Positions 1 through 8,524 of a stretch of DNA of 64,000 nucleotides are shown piece after piece. A model generated the notes under the pieces. It saw only the letters and a list, made by a program, of their open reading frames with translations, had not been told where the DNA came from and did not search any database. The translations under genes and the position numbers were made by a program. Numbering within the stretch: the first letter of the stretch is position 1; each line of letters opens with the position of its first letter. Source of the DNA: Fidelibacterota bacterium UBA2986 (GTDB taxonomy: Bacteria > Fidelibacterota > Marinisomatia > Marinisomatales > AB-629-J13); NCBI GenBank assembly GCA_002346675.1, contig DEAI01000008.1:135611-199610 (forward strand). The letters are read 5' to 3'.

Positions 1-586
1 CATCCTGAATATAATTCCACACCAGCTCCTCCAATTTTTTGTAATGATTTGAGAAGTTCTGCATTTTGTTTTTAGAATCATATAACTGAATTCCATTCTT
101 TCTCAATTTATCTAGCAGAGGTTCAAAAAATGAAAAATCGAAATTTTCCACATTTAATTTGTATTCTCTGTGTCTCATAACGATTTCAAAATCTTCTCGT
201 TTCAGAAAATCTATGTAGTTTTTATAATTTTCATGTAAATATGACCAAGGATAGAGGAGGTTGCATTGAATTTCTTTTACTCTTCTCAACATTTGATCAT
301 ACAATATTTTATAGTTTTCATAGGACTGAAATTCAGGAATGATAAATATTTCAAAATAACAATTTTGATGATTTTTCCCTGTCCCTTGATTCATATGAAT
401 AACTCCAACACGTTCTTCTTTATTAAAAAGAAAATATTTTTCAGCTGCACCTGTTTTATCACGTAATTTCCAGTTCTTTTTAAGCTCACCAGGATGATCT
501 AAAAAATCATGAAGAACAGAATTATGTATTCTAGCTATTTCTTTAAAATCAAGAGCACTCTCTGACCATTTTAATGTTTTTGCCAT
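1..586 (-). CDS. GNAT-family N-acetyltransferase (3' end off window)
   Basis: An open frame starts with ATG at 586 and runs leftward off the window, leaving about 195 codons. The start reads MAKTLKWSESALDFKEIARI. The middle (FLFNKEERVGVIHM, then NCYFEIFIIPEF and a helix ending in RRVKEIQ) has the strand-strand-helix order of a GNAT fold, followed by residues like those beginning a second GNAT half (FLKREDFEIVMRHREYKL). It would transfer an acetyl group from acetyl-CoA to an amine; the substrate cannot be told. No stop interrupts the visible part. It diverges from the membrane-protein gene at 671. The family assignment is from pattern only and the C-terminus is unseen. Confidence 0.6.
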   Translation of the reverse strand, partial: MAKTLKWSESALDFKEIARIHNSVLHDFLDHPGELKKNWKLRDKTGAAEKYFLFNKEERVGVIHMNQGTGKNHQNCYFEIFIIPEFQSYENYKILYDQMLRRVKEIQCNLLYPWSYLHENYKNYIDFLKREDFEIVMRHREYKLNVENFDFSFFEPLLDKLRKNGIQLYDSKNKMQNFSNHYKKLEELVWNYIQD

Positions 587-670
587 TATCTTATCTTCAA
601 TATATTAAACAAATAATTTAGGAATAAAATTAAACTACGATATAAAAATTAATTTATTCAAGGAGCAATA

Positions 671-1081
671 ATGAAATCAGTAATCAGAAATGTTTTGGCT
701 ATCCTAATCGGAGTTATTTTAGGGATGGTAGTCAATATGGGATTAATTATTATGGGCAGTAAATTTATTCCTCCACCTGAGGGCATAAACCCAATGGATG
801 CTGAAAGTCTAAAAAATAATATTCATTTGTTCCGATTAAAACACTATTTATCTCCTTTCCTGGGCCATGCAGGGGGAACGCTAGCTGGCGCATTTACCGC
901 TTCCAAGATATCTGCCAATTACCATTTGGCCTTTTCAATGGCTATCGGGGTATTTTTTCTACTTGGCGGAATTGCTGCTACACAAATGATTCCAGCTCCT
1001 CTTTGGTATAATACTGTGGATTTAGTCTTTTGTTATATACCTATGGGCTGGCTAGGATGGAAGTTGAGCGGACGTAAATAA
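671..1081 (+). CDS. small four-helix membrane protein, unknown function
   Basis: This 136-residue protein has a clear ribosome binding site (AAGGAG, 661-665 region) eight bases before its ATG. It contains about four hydrophobic segments: residues 5-30 (ending MGLIIMG), 60-78, 84-105 and 112-132. Between the first two lies a polar stretch beginning FIPPPEGINPMD. A conserved-looking GHAGGTLAGAFTASKI segment opens the second helix. Similar short proteins occur widely in Bacteroidota, but I know no assigned function. It stands alone between divergent and convergent neighbours, so context gives no hint. Confidence 0.75.
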   Translation: MKSVIRNVLAILIGVILGMVVNMGLIIMGSKFIPPPEGINPMDAESLKNNIHLFRLKHYLSPFLGHAGGTLAGAFTASKISANYHLAFSMAIGVFFLLGGIAATQMIPAPLWYNTVDLVFCYIPMGWLGWKLSGRK

Positions 1082-1098
1082 AATAACCCAGCAAAAAA

Positions 1099-2682
1099 TT
1101 ATATTACTTTATTGGGTACTTTACTCATAGCTCTCTCTGTTAGGGCGGTAATGGTAAGGGATGGATTTACTCCCGGATTTGCAGATATCATCGAGCCGTC
1201 ACATACATAGAGATTTTTATATCCAAAGACACGATTGGTTTTGTCTATCACTCCTTCTGATTTATCCTTGCCCATCACAGCGCCTCCTAAAATATGAGCG
1301 GTTGTGGACATCCCAAACAGGGCCTCATTATTTGGCATCATGGACTCACCGTTTAGTTTTTCAGCTAATTTCTCTGCATACTTATTTGCCTCAGGGATGA
1401 AAGGTGAGGGTGCCTTACCTTTTTCCAGTCCTGTTTTCATCCGTCTGCCAAAACCACTTTTTGAAAATTTCAGTGTACTGTCTATGGTCTGCATAAACAA
1501 TAGAATTTGAGTTCGCTTTGCCCAATCCCAAACAAAGAATATTTTTAAATTTTTAATGGGATGTGATAAGACTTTCCCAGCCATTTTACAGATTCTGGAA
1601 AAAATAGATTTTCCAAAAACTCTTGGCAGAATAAATAATCGCCAAAAACCTGAACCTTTTGAATAGCGTACCGGTTCAATATGGGTGTGCTCACCAGTAT
1701 GAAAAATTGAACCGATGGAAACTCCTTTTGAAAAATCTGTGCTTTTATCAAATGAAGTTATGGGAATCAGTGCTTCGGAATTGGTTCGCACCATACAACC
1801 TACTTTTTCTGAAATATTAGGTAGAGATGATTCTTTAAGTGATAAAAGAAGTTGGACTGTTCCCAAAACGCCTCCTGAAAATATCACTCCCTTACATGTG
1901 ACCTTTCCCTTCTTCTTAAAGAGTAATGATGTTGATTTTTTCCAAAACACTTCGTACCCCTCTGACCCGTCTAAATTACCTGTTGGTTTTACATCAACTA
2001 CTTCTGATTCTGCTTGAATTTTTACACCGTTTTTCTGAGCCAAATAAAGATAATTTTTATCTAATGTATTTTTGGCATTGTGACGACACCCCACCATACA
2101 TCCTCCGCAAAAAATACATCCGGTTCTATCAGGACCTTCTCCGTCAAAATATGGGTCAGAGACCGTCTCCCCCGGTTTCCCAAAGTATACAGAAACATTT
2201 GCAGGATGAAAATCTTCTTCTTTGTTCATCTCTATAGCCATATCTTTTAGAACAAGATCTCCAACCTCCATTCTTGGGTTTAGATCAGCTCCGAGCATTT
2301 TCAATGCCAACGGATAAAAATAATTTAATTCCTTTTCCCAGTTCGCTAAATGTGACCAGCTTTTAGATTTAAAAAAAGAATTTTTAGGTACCGGAAGTGT
2401 ATTTGCATAAACCAGAGAACCACCCCCAACTCCAACTCCTGATACAATTCCAATATGGCGGTAATAGGTTAGCTTTAATATCCCCCAAAATCTCAATATT
2501 GGAAGCCACATCCACCGCTTCAAATTCCAGTTCGTTTTTGCAAAATCAGTTGAGCTCCACCACTTACCCTTTTCTATTACTAAAACCTTATAACCTTTTT
2601 CAGATAAACGTAAGGCGGACACCGAACCACCAAATCCGGAACCTATAATAACATAATCGTAGTCGTGTTTGTGTAAACTCAT
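1099..2682 (-). CDS. GMC-family FAD oxidoreductase (cholesterol oxidase-like)
   Basis: The 527-residue protein begins with a dinucleotide-binding motif, YVIIGSGFGGSVSALRLSEK (residues 10-29), ending in the acidic VIEKG that binds the FAD ribose. A cysteine-rich stretch near residue 190 (GCIFCGGCMVGCRHNAKNT) is typical of the cholesterol-oxidase and long-chain alcohol oxidase branch of the GMC family. The C-terminus has the family's AHILGGAVMG and NPGVNPSLTITALTERA motifs, where the catalytic His and flavin contacts sit. It should oxidise an alcohol, possibly a sterol or other hydrophobic one, in the cytoplasm; no signal peptide is visible. It is a single gene, divergent from 2917. Substrate is not deducible. 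Confidence 0.88.
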   Translation of the reverse strand: MSLHKHDYDYVIIGSGFGGSVSALRLSEKGYKVLVIEKGKWWSSTDFAKTNWNLKRWMWLPILRFWGILKLTYYRHIGIVSGVGVGGGSLVYANTLPVPKNSFFKSKSWSHLANWEKELNYFYPLALKMLGADLNPRMEVGDLVLKDMAIEMNKEEDFHPANVSVYFGKPGETVSDPYFDGEGPDRTGCIFCGGCMVGCRHNAKNTLDKNYLYLAQKNGVKIQAESEVVDVKPTGNLDGSEGYEVFWKKSTSLLFKKKGKVTCKGVIFSGGVLGTVQLLLSLKESSLPNISEKVGCMVRTNSEALIPITSFDKSTDFSKGVSIGSIFHTGEHTHIEPVRYSKGSGFWRLFILPRVFGKSIFSRICKMAGKVLSHPIKNLKIFFVWDWAKRTQILLFMQTIDSTLKFSKSGFGRRMKTGLEKGKAPSPFIPEANKYAEKLAEKLNGESMMPNNEALFGMSTTAHILGGAVMGKDKSEGVIDKTNRVFGYKNLYVCDGSMISANPGVNPSLTITALTERAMSKVPNKVI

Positions 2683-2916
2683 GATTGCTGAGAAAATATT
2701 TATATTTGGTAGAGATAAAATTTACATAGATTATTGATTGATTACACAAAAACTGTATACCAGTTAAAATTCTTTAAATTCCTTGCGATTCAAATTCATA
2801 ATTGGTCTGGTATTGTGGTTTTGATTATTATACATATTATATATATCCATAAGGACATATAAATAAGAGTTTTTAACTTTGATGCTTCAGAAAAATGTCA
2901 GTTTTATTCACCAACA

Positions 2917-5307
2917 ATGAAAAATAGAATATTATTCTACATCTTTGTGTTTTACTGCACTATAGTTATCGCATATACACCGAATAATATTGAACCAAAT
3001 CAGTTACGTTTTAGAGAAATGGTAGCTACTAGAACAAATACTCCTCCAACTATTGATGGTATAATTGATGATGAAGTTTGGGAGAGTGCTACAATCGAAA
3101 ATGGATTTCTGCAGTTTGAACCATATAATTTAGCGGAACCATCTGAGAGAACTGAAGTCCGTCTAATATATGATAATAGCTATATCTATATCGCTGTCAA
3201 CAATTATGATTCTAAACCAGAAAAGATAAAAGGAAGGCTTAGCAGAAAAGACCGCTGGATGGAAGCTTTTGAAACTCATTCAGATTGGTTGGGTGTCGCC
3301 TTTGATTCAAATAACGATGATCGGACTGGCTATTGGTTTGCAGTGAACCCTTTGGGCTCTCGTATGGATGTATTTATTTCTGGTGAAAGTATAGAAGAAT
3401 TCAATAGCAGCTGGGATGTGGTTTGGAATTTTGAAGTAGTAATACATGATAGTGGTTGGTCTGTAGAAATGCAAATACCAACCAGTGTATTTCAATTTGA
3501 TGCGAACACAAATCATGATTGGGGAATTTCCTTTGCTCGCCATATACACCGCTTACAAGAGGAAGTTCAGTGGCCGGGCAGGTCAAAAGGTGTAAGCGGA
3601 TTTGTCCCTCATTTTGGTATATTAAAAGGAATGGGTAATATCCCCTCACCCAAAAAAACTGAATTATTACCCTATGTTTTAATTGGTAATAATGATGAAT
3701 CAAATGTTAGCTCTTTGGGACTCGATATGAAATATGGTTTAAGTGCTCAGTCATCCCTAAACATGACGGTTAACCCGGATTTTGGTCAGGTAGAAGCTGA
3801 TCCATCTGTTTTGAATTTGACAGCTTTTGAAACACAGTATGATGAGAGAAGACCTTTTTTTATTGAAGGCGGTTCCTTTTTTAAGAACCGATATAAGCTG
3901 TTTCATTCTCGAAGAATTGGTCAATTCCCTAGGTTTCTATTACCGGATGATGCCACAATAATTGAAAGACCGGATGCAACAACAATATTAGGGGCAGGAA
4001 AAATTTTGGGTCAAACGGCAGGAGGTACCAAATATGGTATTATTAACGCAGTTACCGATGAAGAATATGGCTCTTGGGAATACGAAAGTGGTGACTCAAC
4101 TATTCGACAAAGAGGTATGCTTGAACCAATGACCAACTATTTTATTGGTCGTATTGAACAGCCAATAATAAATAATGTATCAACTATCGGAATCATGATG
4201 ACGGATATTAATCGAAAAAAGTATGGCACTTCGAATGTGATTGGGCTTGATTGGTTTATGAAATATTTTGACAACAGAGTTACCTTTAAAGGACAGCTAG
4301 TACAATCAAAAAAAGATGATATTATTGGTAATGGGGCTCGTTTCAATATTGGTTATCTAGATCCAAAATGGTGGGAACTAAATCTTGTGACTGGCTTTAC
4401 AGATGAAAAATATGATATAAATGATATAGGTTTTAATACCCGCAATGATACATGGTATTACGGTACCTTCGGAGAGCTAAGAAAGCAAGATCCCTGGGGA
4501 CTATTTTTAAACAATTATCTAGAGTTTAGATATTTTATAAACGGTAGAAATGATGGTCTAACCTTATCAAAATCGTTATCTGTTGAGCAAACTAATCAGT
4601 TAAAATCCTATTGGGATTTCGGTGGAGAATTAAATATGGAGTTTGCTTCTTTTAATGATGACGATACATTTAGAGATGATAGGGCCTGGGTGTACAAATC
4701 AGAGACAGAGGGATATGGAATACTTTGGTTTCAAACGGATAAACGTAAAAAATTAATATTAAAGCCATATCTTGGATATGGACGTGGCCAATATCGACCT
4801 TGGGGCTACAGAGCAGGGTTACGTATACGGTACCGACCCCTTAATAATATTAACCTGATGATTGAGGGGTTTCAGGATCTGAGCACAAAGTCCATGGAAT
4901 GGGTTGGAGCTGAAGGAGATTCAAATAATACTGATATTATCTATGCTGAGTCTGCAGCAATTATGAATGATGTTCAAATAAGAATTAATTGGACCTTTAC
5001 TCCAGATTTAACAGTTGAAGCATTTTTTCAACCATTTACTGTTGATATGGATTATAAATCCTTCTACAAATTAATGGCCGAAAAAACTAGAGATTTGGAA
5101 CCATATTCATATAATGGTAATCCAGATTTCAAGATAAATAATCTTGTGGGTACCTTTGTACTGCGATGGGAGTATCACCCTGGGAGTACATTATTTGTTG
5201 TTTATAATTTGCACAATAATAATTATTTTTCAGCAAGTGAGAATTCATGGGACAGAAACAGTTCAAACTCTGTTTTTATTAAGTTTAATTATTGGTTACA
5301 AATATGA
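2917..5307 (+). CDS. DUF5916 outer-membrane protein with CBM9-like N-domain
   Basis: The 796-residue protein starts with a signal peptide (MKNRILFYIFVFYCTIVIA). Residues about 35-200 form a carbohydrate-binding-module-9-like sandwich, with PPTIDGIIDDEVWESA, SYIYIAVNNYDSKP and YWFAVNPLGSRMDVFI. The remainder is a DUF5916 region of alternating strands rich in aromatic residues, with the hallmark LNMTVNPDFGQVEADPSVLN and DERRPFFIEGG motifs, consistent with a beta-barrel. Family members are predicted outer-membrane proteins of the FCB group; the natural ligand is unknown. No Shine-Dalgarno box precedes the ATG. The gene ends 120 bases before the next one and may be independently transcribed. Confidence 0.85.
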   Translation: MKNRILFYIFVFYCTIVIAYTPNNIEPNQLRFREMVATRTNTPPTIDGIIDDEVWESATIENGFLQFEPYNLAEPSERTEVRLIYDNSYIYIAVNNYDSKPEKIKGRLSRKDRWMEAFETHSDWLGVAFDSNNDDRTGYWFAVNPLGSRMDVFISGESIEEFNSSWDVVWNFEVVIHDSGWSVEMQIPTSVFQFDANTNHDWGISFARHIHRLQEEVQWPGRSKGVSGFVPHFGILKGMGNIPSPKKTELLPYVLIGNNDESNVSSLGLDMKYGLSAQSSLNMTVNPDFGQVEADPSVLNLTAFETQYDERRPFFIEGGSFFKNRYKLFHSRRIGQFPRFLLPDDATIIERPDATTILGAGKILGQTAGGTKYGIINAVTDEEYGSWEYESGDSTIRQRGMLEPMTNYFIGRIEQPIINNVSTIGIMMTDINRKKYGTSNVIGLDWFMKYFDNRVTFKGQLVQSKKDDIIGNGARFNIGYLDPKWWELNLVTGFTDEKYDINDIGFNTRNDTWYYGTFGELRKQDPWGLFLNNYLEFRYFINGRNDGLTLSKSLSVEQTNQLKSYWDFGGELNMEFASFNDDDTFRDDRAWVYKSETEGYGILWFQTDKRKKLILKPYLGYGRGQYRPWGYRAGLRIRYRPLNNINLMIEGFQDLSTKSMEWVGAEGDSNNTDIIYAESAAIMNDVQIRINWTFTPDLTVEAFFQPFTVDMDYKSFYKLMAEKTRDLEPYSYNGNPDFKINNLVGTFVLRWEYHPGSTLFVVYNLHNNNYFSASENSWDRNSSNSVFIKFNYWLQI

Positions 5308-5426
5308 TAATTGAATTAGTCAATTTAGATTTACTCTTAGCCCTAAGTTTTGGATATTCATAGATTTCAACCATAAAAATCATTAAATTAAATCTTGACT
5401 ATTTTTATATTTTTTAGGAGAGTACC

Positions 5427-8400
5427 ATGAGGTCTACAAAATCAGTACCTTTATTACTTTTATCGATTATCTTTAATTTTTCTTTCCTAAACGCTCAGGA
5501 AATCATCTTATATGGTAATGTCTCTAGCTTGAACGATGATGGATCCTTATCTCCTATTCATGCAGCTTATGTAGGGATAGACTCAGACTGGTATAGCTAC
5601 TCCGACGAAGCTGGAAATTACGAGTTTATATTTGAATGGATTTGGAATGGCCCTGTTACCGTCATCTGTGAAGCAGATGGCTTTGACACACAGTATGCCA
5701 CTATCATGCCTGAGGGTGATGTGGCTGAATTAAACTTTCTCCTTTCTCCTTCTGGAGAGGATGAGAATGGAATCCTGTTTGGATATGTATACTATCAGGT
5801 TTCTCCATCTGGTCCGCAGATTCCTGTTGAAGGAGCGTCCATTGGCGCAACGCCATCTTGGGGACCGGAACCCTGGTTCCAAACCTACACCAATGAGTTA
5901 GGATATTATGAAATGGAGCTGTGGGGAAATGATAGCCCTTGGTATATCTATTGTGAAACAGAATACGGACAACAGGAATCAGAGGCCACAGTAACTCCTG
6001 GTTATGAAACCGAACTTAATTTTATGTTTCTTGATGATGAACCTCCAGTGGAAAGTTTCCTATCTGGTATCGTATACGGAGTAGAAGATGATATGATATT
6101 CACTCTCTCTGGAGCACAGATTAGGGCAACACCGAATGACCAAGATGAACCGGTTTATGAAACTGAGACAAATGAAGAGGGACACTATGAACTCCCTCTT
6201 CCTTCTGGATATTATGATGTAACTGCATCTCATGAAGGATTTCAGACGGTATTGACATATATATATATCGGGGCCAACCAAGAAAACTGGCAAGATTTTT
6301 ATTTGGAACATTCAGAATCTCAAATTGCTGGACTTTATGGATTGGTGTATTGGGAAACTCCTAACGGAAATGAGATCTTTATTCCCGGTGCTCAGATCAG
6401 AGCAGAAAGCCAAGACGCGAACTTAGTGTTTGAGGCAGAGACCGGAGAAGGAGGTGGATACGAAATGGAAGTCATAGGGTACCACCACTATATTGTAACC
6501 TGCACCGCTGAATTTGAAGGAATGGAATTGATACAGGTCCATGATATTTATGTTGGAGAATCCTGGGCTGAACTCAACTTTGGATTTGAGGGAGAACCTC
6601 CGATGGATGGTCTACTGACCGGTTATATATTTGGAATTGAAATTGATGCTTTATTTCCACTACCCGGCTCCATTGTTTCAGCTACTCCGACCGGACCGGC
6701 TGATCCTTTTTGGGAAACAACAGCTAATGAAGAGGGACAATATGAGCTCTATCTCCCCTCAGGTGGATATCTCGTAACTGCACAATATGAGGGCTATACT
6801 TCTGAGACTGTAGATGTATTTATTGAATCTAACCAACCAAATGAATTAGATTTTTATTTAGATCAAGAGGGCTATAATCCCATGATCCATGGACAGGTAT
6901 GGATGATTACCGGCAGTGGAAATGAAATCCCTGTAAATGAAGCAATCATACAGGCATTGAATGAAGAAACAGGCATCACTTTTGATGCAGTCACTGATGA
7001 AAATGGAAATTTTGAAATAGAGGTGATGCCTTACATGCAATATTTTGTTTCATGTACCACCCCTGATCCTTCAGGCATGACCCAGGTTCAGGAGGTGTTT
7101 GTAGATATATCACCGGTGGAGCTTGTCTTTGTTTTTGGTAATGAAAATTTTGGGTGGTTGACTGGATATGTGCATGACTCAAATCCGGAACCCTTTCCAG
7201 TTCCAAACGCACATGTTGTGATTGAAAATGATTCGCATTCTTATGATTCCCAAACAGGAAATTCCGGAACCTTTGAATTTCATCTCCCCAACGGATGGTA
7301 CACGATTCATGTTAGTGCTCCAGAATTTGAATCGTTTACTGGTGAAACCATGGTATATCCCGGAGAAGAAACTTTTATAGAAATCACGTTATCAGAATTT
7401 AATGAAAATGGAACTGTCGTATCCTATTTTGGGGGGTGGAATCTTATTGGAATACCACGATATACAGGGGAAGAACAAATTGAAAATCTATTCCCCGAAT
7501 CCATCGAGGAAACACTGTATGGATATGACCAATCAGGTTATTATTTGGAAAATATCCCCGAAACGGGGAACGGCTACTGGCTGAAATTCTGGGAACCAGG
7601 GTCTGCTTCCATTTATGGTGAACCCTTTTACGAAATAACTCTTGAACTGACTGAAGGCTGGAATCTTATAGCGGGACCATCTGGTACCGTTAGCTATATT
7701 GGAGTGGATGATTCAGATGGTATTTTAGTTGAAGGAACATTATACCTATATACCGAAGGTGGTTATGAAATGGCGGAGATAATTACTCCCGGAAATGGAT
7801 ATTGGATTAAGACCTTTGAATCTGGAACCATCACTCTAAATGTTACAGAAGATCTGGCAAAATTTAAAAATTGGGAGTCATTGGTATCTAATGCGAACCA
7901 ACTTAATATAAACGGACAAACACTCTATTTTGGGATGTCACTGAGTGATATAGAAATGCAATCATTCAGCTTACCTCCTGCACCTCCGGAAGGTGGAGCG
8001 GATGTCCGGTTCTTTGGTGACACAAAATTATGTTCCACGGATGAGTGTATATTTAAAGTAGTGAACAATGTAAATAAGCTGACCTTGGAATGTGATTTAA
8101 ATGATGATAAAGAATGGGAAATTATTGATAAACATAATAATATTATAAAATGCGAAGGCATTCAAACAATTGAGACTTTTGATAGCCAGGCATCATTTTT
8201 ATTGAGAATAAAACCTGATTCTGAAATTCCTTCAGATGTTCCAATTATCTCAGCATTTCCGAATCCGTTTAATCCAATTATAACCCTTCGATTTTCTGTA
8301 TCTGATTTATCAAAAGTGAATGTGTCTATTTATGATATTGACGGACGGTTGGTTGAATCATTTTTTACAGGAGCAGAAATGGAACGGGGAATGCATACTG

Positions 8401-8501
8401 TAATGTGGGATGCATCTGCATATTCAAGCGGAACGTATTTTGTTTCTCTAATTACAAACCAAAAAATAGTACAAACTCAAAAAATAGTATTAATTAAATA
8501 A
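5427..8501 (+). CDS. secreted multi-repeat protein with T9SS C-terminal sorting domain
   Basis: This 1024-residue extracellular protein has a signal peptide (MRSTKSVPLLLLSIIFNFSF, cut after LNAQ) and a GGAG box 9 bases before the ATG. Seven carboxypeptidase-regulatory-like domains follow, each opening with a short G-x-V/I strand (ILYGNV, ILFGYV, FLSGIV, GLYGLV, LLTGYI, MIHGQV, WLTGYV) and containing a NExGxYE turn. Residues 670-815 are two GWNLI half-modules (Trp at 671 and 745), 815-930 a four-cysteine module, and 940-1024 a sorting domain (FPNPFNP at 944, ending KIVLIK). The last three parts match the protein at 46675. It is probably surface-attached or released; adhesion is a guess and no catalytic motif is visible. 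Confidence 0.88.
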   Translation: MRSTKSVPLLLLSIIFNFSFLNAQEIILYGNVSSLNDDGSLSPIHAAYVGIDSDWYSYSDEAGNYEFIFEWIWNGPVTVICEADGFDTQYATIMPEGDVAELNFLLSPSGEDENGILFGYVYYQVSPSGPQIPVEGASIGATPSWGPEPWFQTYTNELGYYEMELWGNDSPWYIYCETEYGQQESEATVTPGYETELNFMFLDDEPPVESFLSGIVYGVEDDMIFTLSGAQIRATPNDQDEPVYETETNEEGHYELPLPSGYYDVTASHEGFQTVLTYIYIGANQENWQDFYLEHSESQIAGLYGLVYWETPNGNEIFIPGAQIRAESQDANLVFEAETGEGGGYEMEVIGYHHYIVTCTAEFEGMELIQVHDIYVGESWAELNFGFEGEPPMDGLLTGYIFGIEIDALFPLPGSIVSATPTGPADPFWETTANEEGQYELYLPSGGYLVTAQYEGYTSETVDVFIESNQPNELDFYLDQEGYNPMIHGQVWMITGSGNEIPVNEAIIQALNEETGITFDAVTDENGNFEIEVMPYMQYFVSCTTPDPSGMTQVQEVFVDISPVELVFVFGNENFGWLTGYVHDSNPEPFPVPNAHVVIENDSHSYDSQTGNSGTFEFHLPNGWYTIHVSAPEFESFTGETMVYPGEETFIEITLSEFNENGTVVSYFGGWNLIGIPRYTGEEQIENLFPESIEETLYGYDQSGYYLENIPETGNGYWLKFWEPGSASIYGEPFYEITLELTEGWNLIAGPSGTVSYIGVDDSDGILVEGTLYLYTEGGYEMAEIITPGNGYWIKTFESGTITLNVTEDLAKFKNWESLVSNANQLNINGQTLYFGMSLSDIEMQSFSLPPAPPEGGADVRFFGDTKLCSTDECIFKVVNNVNKLTLECDLNDDKEWEIIDKHNNIIKCEGIQTIETFDSQASFLLRIKPDSEIPSDVPIISAFPNPFNPIITLRFSVSDLSKVNVSIYDIDGRLVESFFTGAEMERGMHTVMWDASAYSSGTYFVSLITNQKIVQTQKIVLIK

Positions 8502-8524
8502 TATTTTTTTCAGTGGAATGATAT

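Noticed and set aside
1082..1125. Possible terminator ACCCA ... TGGGT between the 671 gene and the GMC gene
   Set aside because: Only a five-base stem with a loop of more than 20 bases and no clean T-run.
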